Assembly (NCBI GenBank): GCA_964432595.1
Contig: CAYSOF010000041.1
Location: 1 to 40,629 of the forward strand
Length of the DNA: 40,629 nucleotides
DNA from: DASYLJ01 sp964432595
GTDB taxonomy: Bacteria; Desulfobacterota; Binatia; DP-6
Direction: 5' to 3'
A program made the translations under genes and the position numbers. Of the stretch, positions 16,607 to 23,743 are shown one piece after another. Under the pieces are notes generated by a model. The model saw only the letters and a list, made by a program, of their open reading frames with translations, was not told the origin of the DNA and made no database searches. Numbering within the stretch: position 1 is the first letter of the stretch; the number at the start of each line of letters is the position of its first letter.

Positions 16607-17596
16607 ATGCGAAAAATCGCCCTCGTCGTCCTCGCGCTCGCGTGTGCTCCCGTCGCCTCGTCGGCGGAGGAGACCGTCGCCACCGTCGGTGGCACGCCGA
16701 TCACGCGAGCCGCGCTCGAGAAGCACGTGCGGCCGCAGCTGATCGAGATCGAGAACGAGAAGTTCGAGGCGCTCAGCACGGGGTTGGACGAGCTCGTCGC
16801 GGTGTCGCTGTTCGAGAAGGAGGCCAAGTCGAAGAACATCACGACCGAGGCGCTCGTCGAGCAGGAGATCACGGCGAAGGTGCCGGCGCCGAGCGACGCC
16901 GACATCCAGAAGGTCTACGACGAGAACAAGCAGCAGCTCGGCGGCGCCGCCCTCGAGCAGGTGAAGCCGCGCATCGTCGAGTTCCTGAAGCAGCAGAAGG
17001 CGGAGGAGCGCCAGGAGGCGTACATCGCCGAGCTGAAGAAGAAGTATCCGACGACGGTGAACCTGAAGCCGCCGGTCGTCGAGGTGTCGACGGCGGGCCG
17101 GCCGGCGAAGGGCCCGGCCGACGCGCCGATCACGATGATCGTCTTCTCGGACTACGAGTGCCCGTACTGCAAGCGCGCCGAGGAGACGCTGGCGCAGGTC
17201 GACAAGGCCTATCCCGGCAAGATCAAGACGGTGTTCCGCGACTACCCGCTGCCGTTCCACGCCAACGCGCGTCCGGCGGCCGAGGCGGCCGCGTGCGCGA
17301 ACGCGCAGGGCAAGTTCTGGGAGTACCACGACAAGCTCTTCACCGCGTCCGACCTCTCGGCGCCCAAGCTGAAGGCGATCGCCACCGAGCTGAAGCTCGA
17401 CGAGAAGAAGTTCGACGAGTGCGTCGCCAAGCAGGAGTTCAAGGCGAACGTCGACAAGGACATGGAAGACGGCCAGGCGGTCGGCGTGAACGGCACGCCG
17501 GCGTTCTTCATAAACGGCCGGATGCTGTCCGGCGCCCAGCCCTTCGAGAAGTTCAAGGAGATCATCGACGAGGAGCTGGCGCGCCCGAAGTCCTGA
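16607..17596 (+). CDS. Exported thiol:disulfide oxidoreductase, SurA_N-like domain plus DsbA/thioredoxin-4 domain
   Basis: The 329-aa protein has a signal peptide (about 1-20). Residues about 21-150 resemble the SurA/PrsA N-terminal chaperone segment (VATVGGTPITRAALEKH; a long charged helical region with VYDENKQQL). Residues about 165-325 form a DsbA-type thioredoxin fold with C185-P-Y-C188 and a cis-proline loop GTPAFF (Pro298). It also has the FRDYPLPFH and AAACANAQGKFWEYHDKLF signatures of the DsbA/DsbG/BdbD-like group. It probably forms or isomerises disulfides in periplasmic proteins. The many Cys-containing secreted proteins nearby (for example 26436-28208) are plausible clients, which is inference. 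Confidence 0.92.
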   Translation: MRKIALVVLALACAPVASSAEETVATVGGTPITRAALEKHVRPQLIEIENEKFEALSTGLDELVAVSLFEKEAKSKNITTEALVEQEITAKVPAPSDADIQKVYDENKQQLGGAALEQVKPRIVEFLKQQKAEERQEAYIAELKKKYPTTVNLKPPVVEVSTAGRPAKGPADAPITMIVFSDYECPYCKRAEETLAQVDKAYPGKIKTVFRDYPLPFHANARPAAEAAACANAQGKFWEYHDKLFTASDLSAPKLKAIATELKLDEKKFDECVAKQEFKANVDKDMEDGQAVGVNGTPAFFINGRMLSGAQPFEKFKEIIDEELARPKS

Positions 17597-17611
17597 GGCG
17601 TGCGTAACGCG

Positions 17612-17637
17612 GCCGGGTTCGTTGCATCGAACCCGGC
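17612..17637 (+). terminator. 10-bp perfect hairpin abutting the next start codon
   Basis: GCCGGGTTCG (17612-17621), loop TTGCAT, CGAACCCGGC (17628-17637). The 3' arm ends exactly at the ATG of the beta-helix gene, filling the place where a Shine-Dalgarno should be. It may terminate the upstream transcript or control translation of the downstream gene. Confidence 0.55.
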
Positions 17638-18615
17638 ATGCGAACCGCCTTCCTCCTGCTGATCCTGTCCTCCGTCGCGCACGCCGCGACGATCCCCGTT
17701 GCGCCGGGTGCGTCGATCCAGGCCGCGATCGTCGCGGCGCAGGACGGCGACGTCGTCGAGGTCGCCGCTGGCACGTTCGCCGAGGACCTCGATTTCCTCG
17801 GGAAGGCGATCACCGTGCGGGGGCAGGGCCCGGCGACGGTCGTACGCGGGACGGGTGCCGGGCCGGTGGTACGGTTCACGACCGGGGAGGGTGACGGGAG
17901 CGTGCTCGACGCGCTCACGATCACCGGCGGGATCGCCGAGCAGGGTGGCGGCATCCTCGTCATCGACGCGAGCCCCACGATCGTGCGCACGATCGTGGCG
18001 GAGAACGCCGCGCGACGGCAGGGCAGCGGCATCCATCTGGAGCGGAGCGCGGCGCTCGTCGCGAACAACCTCTTCGTGGGCAACCACGCGGTCGATCCGA
18101 ACGCTGGCGATCCGCACACGGTGCAGATGACGGATGCACCGGTGCGGCTGGTGAACAACACGATCGCGTACGGCGACAGCAATGGCTTGCTGATCCGCGG
18201 CGGAGGCGAGGCGGTCGTCGTGCGCAACAACGTGTTCGCGGCGAACGGCTCCCGGGTGGCCGGCGAGGTGCGCGGGCGGGGCATCTGCGATTTCAGCCGT
18301 GGCGCGGTGATCCAGTACAACCTGTTCCATCGCAACCGGCGTGCGGCGTTGCTGAGCGGCACGGGGGACGACTACCGTCGCGTGCGCGAGGCCGAGCGCG
18401 CGATCGGCGATCCGCGTCTGGCGTTCAACGTCGACGGCGCGCCACGCTTCATGCAGCCGCGGCGCGGCCAGTTCGACCTTTCCGTCCGCAGTCGCGGCCG
18501 TGACGCCGGCGATCCGTCGCCGGCGGCCGCCGACCGCGACGGCTCGCGCAACGACGTCGGCGCCACGGGCGGGCCGCTCGCGCCCGGATGGCGCCTCGTC
18601 GTGCCGGCGCTCTGA
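17638..18615 (+). CDS. Secreted right-handed parallel beta-helix repeat protein
   Basis: The 325-aa protein starts with a signal peptide (MRTAFLLLILSSVAHA, cleavage after AHA). The mature N-terminus IPVAPGASIQAAIVAAQDGDVVEVAAGTF is the typical opening of pectate-lyase-like beta-helix proteins. It is followed by ladder repeats (GGGILVIDASPTIVRTIVAENAA; LVNNTIAYGDSNGLLIRGGG). The end (DAGDPSPAAADRDGSRNDVGATGG) resembles the closing segment of bacterial 'right-handed parallel beta-helix' proteins. I cannot assign polysaccharide lyase activity: no clear catalytic residues are seen. The ATG is fixed by the signal peptide although no Shine-Dalgarno is present; a perfect hairpin abuts it. Confidence 0.85.
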   Translation: MRTAFLLLILSSVAHAATIPVAPGASIQAAIVAAQDGDVVEVAAGTFAEDLDFLGKAITVRGQGPATVVRGTGAGPVVRFTTGEGDGSVLDALTITGGIAEQGGGILVIDASPTIVRTIVAENAARRQGSGIHLERSAALVANNLFVGNHAVDPNAGDPHTVQMTDAPVRLVNNTIAYGDSNGLLIRGGGEAVVVRNNVFAANGSRVAGEVRGRGICDFSRGAVIQYNLFHRNRRAALLSGTGDDYRRVREAERAIGDPRLAFNVDGAPRFMQPRRGQFDLSVRSRGRDAGDPSPAAADRDGSRNDVGATGGPLAPGWRLVVPAL

Positions 18616-18631
18616 TTCGTCGTCACGGCGT

Positions 18632-18660
18632 TTGAGCCCTTCCCGCCGCGATGGTAGCCC
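18632..18660 (+). promoter_or_regulatory. Candidate promoter of tRNA-Ser(UGA)
   Basis: TTGAGC (18632-18637), 17 bp, TAGCCC (18655-18660). The tRNA 5' end is 9 nt further on. The -10 match is weak, but position and spacing fit. Confidence 0.4.
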
Positions 18661-18668
18661 GAGCGGCG

Positions 18669-18755
18669 GGAGGGGTGGCCGAGTGGTTTAAGGCAGCGGT
18701 CTTGAAAACCGCCAGGGCGGCAACGCTCTCGGGAGTTCGAATCTCCCCCCCTCCG
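18669..18755 (+). tRNA. tRNA-Ser (anticodon UGA)
   Basis: An 87-nt class II tRNA. Acceptor GGAGGGG (18669-18675) pairs with CCCCTCC (18748-18754), with discriminator G at 18755. The D-arm has GGCCGAGTGGTTTAAGGC. The anticodon stem-loop is GCGGT-CTTGAAA-ACCGC with anticodon TGA at 18703-18705. A long variable arm and the T-arm GGGAG-TTCGAAT-CTCCC follow. No CCA is encoded. It reads UCN codons and is a substrate of SerS. Confidence 0.97.
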
Positions 18756-19262
18756 CTTTCCGTTCAGTCACTGTGGCGCGCAGGTCGTCTCGATGCATCT
18801 CGCCGCATGACGACACGGCATCTGCGACGGGGTAGGGGGCTGGTCGTACCCCCCCGCTCGGGCGTAGAGGCGACGTACGTATGACGGAGCGAGACGAGAA
18901 GACCGGCGACGAGGTGCTGGAGAGCCAGCGCGAGCTGGCGACCGCGTTCGACGTACGTGAGAGCGAGATCGAGCGCGCGCGCATCGAGCTCATCCTACGG
19001 CCGTGGTCCGGCCGCGATCAGCCCCTTCACGGCGCGACCTGACCGCAGACGTCAGCCGGCGACCGGACCGCAGTGTCCGACCGCCGGCCGAGGGGAAGAC
19101 GCGATCAGATCGTCGGCGTCGTCGTGGTGGGCCGCGAGCGCCATGGGTGGGATCGACCGCATGCAGTACCGCCGGCCTCTGCGACGACGGCAAGGCGAGC
19201 GAGACTGCCTAGCCGCGAACTGCGTCGCTCTGCCGAAAAGGGGCTACCGTACTTCGTCCGCC
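18756..19262 (+). other. 507-bp stretch between tRNA-Ser and the GCS2-like gene
   Basis: It contains one plausible small ORF (18881-19042) and a G-run/C-run pair (18835-18839 with 18849-18855) that could form a weak post-tRNA hairpin. The last 220 bp (19043-19262) show a -10-like TACCGT at 19245-19250 before the GCS2-like gene but no convincing -35. Other frames here are shadows. I see nothing else. Confidence 0.4.
18881..19042 (+). CDS. Possible small acidic protein, 53 aa
   Basis: An ATG ORF of 53 codons with gene-like codon use (about nine in ten third positions are G or C) and an AGAGG 10 nt upstream. The product is highly charged and probably helical (DEVLESQRELATAFDVRESE then IERARIELILRPW), without a signal peptide or known motif. 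It lies alone between tRNA-Ser and the GCS2-like operon on the same strand. It could be a real small protein or a chance ORF. Confidence 0.45.
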   Translation: MTERDEKTGDEVLESQRELATAFDVRESEIERARIELILRPWSGRDQPLHGAT

Positions 19263-20759
19263 ATGCTGAATTGGTGGCGACCGCGCTGCATGGGTACCGA
19301 GATCGACACGGCCGAGTTCACCTCCGTGGACTTCGCGCGCTTCACGGAGCGTCTTCCACGACAGGTGCGTGCGCTCGAACAGCTGCTCGCGCGCCCGGGC
19401 TTCGGCGTCGGCGCGCCGAGCATCGGAGCGGAGGTCGAGCTCTTCCTCCTCGACGCGAACGGCGACGCGCGACCCATCAGCCTCGACGTCGTCGACGACG
19501 TCTCCAGTACGCGCGTCACCCCCGAGCTTGCGCGCTTCGAGATCGAGCTCGCGACGGCGCCCGTGCCCCTGGCCGGCCGGCCGTTCGCCGCGCTCGAGGC
19601 CGACATCCTCCGGACCCGTGCCCGGATCGATGCGGCAGCCGCGAGCCACGGCGCCCGGACCGGCGCGTTCGGCATCCTGCCGACGCTGCGTCACGGCGAC
19701 CTCACCGCGAAGGCGATCACCGACCTGCCGCGCTACCACGCGCTCACGCGCGGGCTGCGCCGCATGCGGCAGGCGCCGTTCCGCATCCACATCGAGGGCG
19801 AGGACGTGCTCGAGATCATGTCGGACGACGCCGCGATGGAGGGCGCGAACACGGCGTTCCAGGTGCACCTGCGCGTCGAGCCGGCCGCATTCGCGCGCAC
19901 GTTCAACGCGGCCCAGATCGCGACGGCGCCTGCGCTCGCGGCCGCCGCCAACTCCCCGACGTTCCTCGGCCGGCGGCTGTGGGCGGAGACACGAGTCGCG
20001 CTCTTCACCCAGGCGGGCGACGTGCGCCTGCCGGGCCCCGACGCCGACGAGTGGCAGCCGCCCGCGCGGATCGGTTGCGGGACGGGGTGGATGCGCGAGA
20101 GCGCGGCGGAGCAGTTCCGCGAGAGCGTCGCCCTGCACGAGCCGCTGCTTCCCATTCTCGGCGACGAGGACGCCGAGGCGATCGTCGCCGCGGGCGGCGT
20201 GCCGCAGCTCGCGGAGCTGCGGCTCCATCATGGCACCGTCTGGTACTGGAATCGGGCGGTCTACGACCCGACGGACGACGGTCACCTGCGGATCGAGCTG
20301 CGAGCGCTTCCGTCGGGCCCGACCGTGACCGACATGCTGGCGAACGCCGCGTTCCTCCTCGGGCTGACGCTCGACTTGGCAGGCGACGTCGGCGCGCTCC
20401 TGTCGGCGTTTCCGTTCGACTGTGCCGCGCGGAACCTCCAGCGCGCCGCGCGCGACGGCCTCGCGGCGGAGCTGCTGTGGCCGCGGGACGCGACGTCGGC
20501 GCCCGAGCCGGTCGCGGCCAGCGCGCTGCTGCCGTCGCTGATCGAGCGCGCGCGACGGGGACTGTCCGCGGCCGGCGTCGATCCCGCGGAGCTGACGGCG
20601 CGGCTCGACGTGTTCGCCGCGCGGGTCGCAGCCGGCCGCACCGGTGCCGAGTGGCAGCGGCGCGCACTGGCCGACGGCCCGCACGCCATGGTGCAGCGCT
20701 ATCTGGCGCATGCCGCGACCGAGGCGCCGGTGCATACCTGGCCCGTGGACGATCCGTGA
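19263..20759 (+). CDS. GCS2-family glutamate-cysteine ligase / carboxylate-amine ligase homologue
   Basis: The 498-aa protein (489 aa if the ATG at 19290 is used) belongs to the GCS2 (plant-type/EgtA-YbdK) ligase fold, which joins the gamma-carboxyl of glutamate to an amine using ATP. Visible signatures are GAEVELFLLD near residues 55-64 (the Glu pair that binds metal/ATP), the His-containing TAFQVHLRVEP, LAAAANSPTFLGRRLWAETRVALF, and the acidic LRIELRALPSGPTVTDM. Whether cysteine is the substrate cannot be told from sequence. It is the first gene of a three-gene coupled operon: its TGA overlaps the GTG of the ATP-grasp gene. No Shine-Dalgarno clearly decides between the two starts. Confidence 0.82.
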   Translation: MLNWWRPRCMGTEIDTAEFTSVDFARFTERLPRQVRALEQLLARPGFGVGAPSIGAEVELFLLDANGDARPISLDVVDDVSSTRVTPELARFEIELATAPVPLAGRPFAALEADILRTRARIDAAAASHGARTGAFGILPTLRHGDLTAKAITDLPRYHALTRGLRRMRQAPFRIHIEGEDVLEIMSDDAAMEGANTAFQVHLRVEPAAFARTFNAAQIATAPALAAAANSPTFLGRRLWAETRVALFTQAGDVRLPGPDADEWQPPARIGCGTGWMRESAAEQFRESVALHEPLLPILGDEDAEAIVAAGGVPQLAELRLHHGTVWYWNRAVYDPTDDGHLRIELRALPSGPTVTDMLANAAFLLGLTLDLAGDVGALLSAFPFDCAARNLQRAARDGLAAELLWPRDATSAPEPVAASALLPSLIERARRGLSAAGVDPAELTARLDVFAARVAAGRTGAEWQRRALADGPHAMVQRYLAHAATEAPVHTWPVDDP

Positions 20760-22087
20760 ACGGCGACGTCCTCGGCTGCCTTCCGGCAGCGGCGCGCGTC
20801 CTCGACGCGGCGCCACGCGTCGGCGCGGCGGCGCTCGACGCCTTCGTCGCCGCGCAACGCGACGCCGGTCTCACGCACGGCACGCGGCCGCTCTGTCCGG
20901 TGCTGAGTCCGCTGGTGGTGTCGCACGCGGTCTATCGTCGTGTGCAGCAGGCAGCGGAGCGCGTCCTCTCCGCGATGAACCGGCTCGTGGCGCGCGTCGC
21001 CGTCGACGAGGCGCTCGCGACGTTCCTCGGCATCGACGCCGAGGAACGCGCCCTCCACGCGATCGACCCTGGATATCGCGATGCCCTCGTCATCGGGCGC
21101 CTCGACATGGTGTTTCTCGACGGCATCGAGGATGGCTTCGCCTTTCTCGAGCTGAACGCCGATTCGCCGGCGGGCATCATCGATCAGGCGGCGGTCGAGG
21201 CGACGCTCTACGAGCTGCCGCACCTCCGCGACGCGCTGGCGGGATGTCGCACGGTCGCGCTCGCCCCCGAGCGGGCACTGCTCGACGCCCTGCTGGCGAC
21301 CTGGCGCGCGTGGGGCGGCGCGGGTGTCCCGCGCATCGCCATCGTCGACTGGCACGACGTCGACACGGCCGCGGAGCAGCGGCGCCTCGCCGCGATGTTC
21401 GAGGCCCGCGGCGTTCCGGCCGTCACCCGCAGCTGGGACGGCCGGCGGCTGCACGACGACGACGGCACGGTCCAGGTCGTCTACCAGCGGCTGCTGGCGC
21501 ACGAGCTGCGCGAGCGACTCGACGGCGCGCATCCGCTGCTCGTGGCCGCGCGCGCGGGCGCCGTGTGCATGGCGAACCCGCTGCGCAGCACCATCGCGAA
21601 CAAGAAGGCGACCTTCGCCGTGCTGACGGACCCTGCCTGGGCGCATCTGTTCACCGACGAGGAGCGCGCCGCGTTGTCGGCGCACGTCCCGTGGACGCGC
21701 GTCCTCGGGCGCGGGGACGACGACCTCTGCGCCACCGCTCGGGCACAGCAGGAGCACCTCGTGCTCAAGCCGAACGAGGAGTACGGCGGCCATGGCGTCG
21801 TCCTCGGTTGGACGGTCGACGCCCCGGATTGGGCGGCGGCGCTCGACGAAGGCAAGGAGCGCGGCGCCGTGCTCCAGCGGCGCGTGCCGGTCCGCCGGCT
21901 CGCGTTTCCGACGTTCGACCGCGACGGGGTCCACTGGGAGGAGCTCGGCGTCGACCTGAACCCGTTCCTGTTCCGTGGCCGGATGGAAGGCGCGATGGTG
22001 CGCGTATCCCGCGGCCCGCTGTCGAACGTCTCGGCCGGCGGCGGCGTGACGGGGCTGCTCGTCGTCGAGGAGGGGCTGCATGTGTGA
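20756..22087 (+). CDS. Circularly permuted ATP-grasp-like ligase (glutathionylspermidine-synthase-like architecture), 443 aa
   Basis: No single characterised enzyme is recognised, but conserved blocks resemble the circularly permuted ATP-grasp group. These are RLDMVFLDG (115-123), FLELNADSPAG (130-140), NPLRSTIANKK (274-284), LVLKPNEEYGGHGV (335-348, lysine plus glycine loop for ATP), DLNPF (400-404) and RVSRGPLSNVSAGGG (416-430). Such enzymes make amide bonds through an acyl-phosphate. The GTG start overlaps the upstream TGA, and the 3' end overlaps the amidotransferase ATG by 8 bp, so it is a stoichiometric partner of both neighbours. Proposed role: add an amine or amino acid to the product of the GCS2-like enzyme (inference). 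Confidence 0.72.
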   Translation: MNGDVLGCLPAAARVLDAAPRVGAAALDAFVAAQRDAGLTHGTRPLCPVLSPLVVSHAVYRRVQQAAERVLSAMNRLVARVAVDEALATFLGIDAEERALHAIDPGYRDALVIGRLDMVFLDGIEDGFAFLELNADSPAGIIDQAAVEATLYELPHLRDALAGCRTVALAPERALLDALLATWRAWGGAGVPRIAIVDWHDVDTAAEQRRLAAMFEARGVPAVTRSWDGRRLHDDDGTVQVVYQRLLAHELRERLDGAHPLLVAARAGAVCMANPLRSTIANKKATFAVLTDPAWAHLFTDEERAALSAHVPWTRVLGRGDDDLCATARAQQEHLVLKPNEEYGGHGVVLGWTVDAPDWAAALDEGKERGAVLQRRVPVRRLAFPTFDRDGVHWEELGVDLNPFLFRGRMEGAMVRVSRGPLSNVSAGGGVTGLLVVEEGLHV

Positions 22088-22913
22088 GCTGCTCGGCATC
22101 GGCGCCAGCCGTCCCATCGACATCGCCTTCTCGTTCAGCGGCTTCATCCTCCGCGGCGGGCAGACGGGACCGCATGCCGACGGCTGGGGCGTCGCGCTGT
22201 ACGAAGGCGGCTTCGCGCGCACGTTCCTCGAGGAGCGTCCGGCCTTCTCGAGCCCGCTCACGCGATTTCTGCAGGCGAACCCGATCGCGACGCCGCTCGC
22301 GGTGGCGCACGTCCGGAAGAAGACGCGTGGCGAGGCCAGCCTCGCGAACACGCATCCGTTCGTACGCGTGCTGCACGGGCGTCACCTGGTCTTCGCGCAC
22401 AACGGGACGCTGCCGACGGTGCGCGCGATTCCGCTGCGACGCGAGAGCCCGATCGGCGACACCGACAGCGAGCACGCCTTCTGCCTCCTCGTCGAACGGC
22501 TGCGCGCCGCGTTTCCCGACGACTGGCCGGACGATCCGGCGGTGCTCGGCGAGACCGTGTTCGCGCTGGCGAACGAGCTCGGCCGTGACGGCATCTTCAA
22601 CTTCCTCCTGTCGGACGGACGCCATCTGTTCGCCCGGTGCGGCGACAGCTTGTGTCACATCGTGCGCCGTCCGCCGCTCGGCCAGGCGACCCTGGTCGAC
22701 GGCGAGGTGAGCGTGGATCTCGCGCAGCTGCTGCGCGACGGCGGTGCCGTGGCCGTCGTGGCGACGTCGCCCCTCACGCGGGGCGAGGCGTGGGTGACGG
22801 CGACACCGGGGACGCTCTGGATCTTCCGCGACGGCGAGCTCGTCGGGACGCACGAAGGGCTGCCCGACGCGGCGCACGTCGCTGCGACGGCATGGCGACC
22901 GTCGATGCACTGA
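22080..22913 (+). CDS. Class II glutamine amidotransferase, YafJ-type
   Basis: A 277-aa N-terminal-nucleophile amidotransferase domain. Cys2 directly follows the initiator Met (MCELLG), the expected nucleophile. GGQTGPHADGWGVALYEGG, AHVRKKTRGEASLANTHPF, FAHNGTL and GDTDSEHAF are the glutamine-binding and active-site blocks. It closely resembles E. coli YafJ in layout. Related family members such as EgtC of ergothioneine synthesis remove a gamma-glutamyl group. Together with a GCS2-like ligase, this protein could hydrolyse gamma-glutamyl intermediates or supply ammonia. The start overlaps the ATP-grasp gene by 8 bp, and it closes the operon. Confidence 0.92.
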   Translation: MCELLGIGASRPIDIAFSFSGFILRGGQTGPHADGWGVALYEGGFARTFLEERPAFSSPLTRFLQANPIATPLAVAHVRKKTRGEASLANTHPFVRVLHGRHLVFAHNGTLPTVRAIPLRRESPIGDTDSEHAFCLLVERLRAAFPDDWPDDPAVLGETVFALANELGRDGIFNFLLSDGRHLFARCGDSLCHIVRRPPLGQATLVDGEVSVDLAQLLRDGGAVAVVATSPLTRGEAWVTATPGTLWIFRDGELVGTHEGLPDAAHVAATAWRPSMH

Positions 22914-23045
22914 CCGTGGGTGGATGTAGGGCGTGAAGTCGATGTCGAATCGATGGGGTACCGGCAAAGGCCTATCCGCCACCAAGTGGATCCGGTAGCT
23001 GCTCGTTCGCGATCGGGGAATGCGTGTTCGGCCCCCGGTTTTCAG

Positions 23046-23074
23046 TTGACAGTCCGGGCTGCTGCGTCTGTAAC
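23046..23074 (+). promoter_or_regulatory. Strong sigma70-like promoter of the XRE regulator
   Basis: A consensus TTGACA (23046-23051), 17 bp, TGTAAC (23069-23074). The GTG at 23082 starts 7 nt after the -10. The promoter lies inside the longest open frame of the gene (open from 22920), which argues that translation starts downstream. Confidence 0.65.
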
Positions 23075-23081
23075 ACGCGTC

Positions 23082-23549
23082 GTGGCGGCGATCGGGCACG
23101 GGTCGGACGTGGCGGAGTGGGAGGCGTGGCTCACGGCGTTCGGGTCGACCGTGCGCCGTGTGCGGCTGTTCCTCGGCCTGACGCAACAGCAGCTCGCGGA
23201 GATCGCGGGGGTCAGTCAGGGCTCGATCAGTCGGGTCGAGCGGCTGGCGGCGGCGGCGACGCCGCTGCTGACCGTCGTGCGGGTCCAGACGGCGCTGCGC
23301 ACCGCGCTCGCGGGGGTGGAGCCCGGGCTGCTGTCGCCCGATCTCCGGCGCTTCATCGAAGGCCAACCCGCGATGCTCGGTACGACCCTGCCGCCGACCG
23401 CCGACGGCGCGGTCGTGCAGGACGTGGTCCTCGACACGGTCATGCGCATCGTGCGCCGCGTGCCGCCGGCCCAACGCCCCGCGTTTCTCCAGATCGTCGA
23501 AGCCGCCGCCGCGGCGTTGCTCCGTCCGATGGAGAGCGGCGTGGCCTGA
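23082..23549 (+). CDS. XRE-family HTH transcriptional regulator
   Basis: A 155-aa protein with an N-terminal Cro/CI-type helix-turn-helix at about 24-57 (VRRVRLFLGLTQQQLAEIAG then VSQGSISRVERL). The C-terminal 95 residues are helical with no known ligand domain (LSPDLRRFIEG; PPAQRPAFLQIVEAAAAALL). The start is uncertain: GTG 23082 gives a leaderless transcript given the promoter, GTG 23109 gives 146 aa, and the frame is open from 22920. It is 168 bp downstream of the amidotransferase on the same strand but has its own promoter. It could regulate itself, the GCS2-like operon or the next gene; nothing shows which. Confidence 0.85.
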   Translation: MAAIGHGSDVAEWEAWLTAFGSTVRRVRLFLGLTQQQLAEIAGVSQGSISRVERLAAAATPLLTVVRVQTALRTALAGVEPGLLSPDLRRFIEGQPAMLGTTLPPTADGAVVQDVVLDTVMRIVRRVPPAQRPAFLQIVEAAAAALLRPMESGVA

Positions 23550-23568
23550 CGTCGACAGGAACGTACGA

Positions 23569-23602
23569 GGGGCGGCGGAAAACCGACGCCCTGGGCCGCC
23601 CC
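23569..23602 (+). terminator. 8-bp hairpin after the XRE gene
   Basis: GGGGCGGC (23569-23576) pairs with GCCGCCCC (23595-23602) across an 18-nt loop, 20 bp after the XRE stop. There is no T-tract, so termination is only possible. Confidence 0.35.
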
Positions 23603-23743
23603 GGAAAGACGTGAGATGTACCGTTGGGTCATTGGGCAGCCTGCATGCAAGCGGGCAAGAACGCTGGCGGTCACACCGTGGCCGGCGATGCCATGCGCAC
23701 GCGGGTGGGGCTGGCGCGGCGCTTGCTGCCGCCCCGGACCCGC

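Noticed and set aside
18835..18855. G5/C7 hairpin after tRNA-Ser
   Set aside because: Only 5 bp with a 9-nt loop and no T-run; not enough to call a terminator.
18651..18884. 77-aa ORF across tRNA-Ser(UGA)
   Set aside because: A well-known spurious translation of a tRNA-Ser gene; the cloverleaf is complete.
19073..20755. Apparent 1004-aa fusion upstream of the ATP-grasp gene
   Set aside because: The first ~560 codons are an out-of-frame shadow of the GCS2-like gene; the GTG at 20756 overlapping the upstream stop is the natural start.
19263..23549. Ergothioneine cluster
   Set aside because: Only EgtA- and EgtC-like folds are present; no EgtB, EgtD or PLP lyase is visible, and the amidotransferase resembles YafJ more than EgtC.
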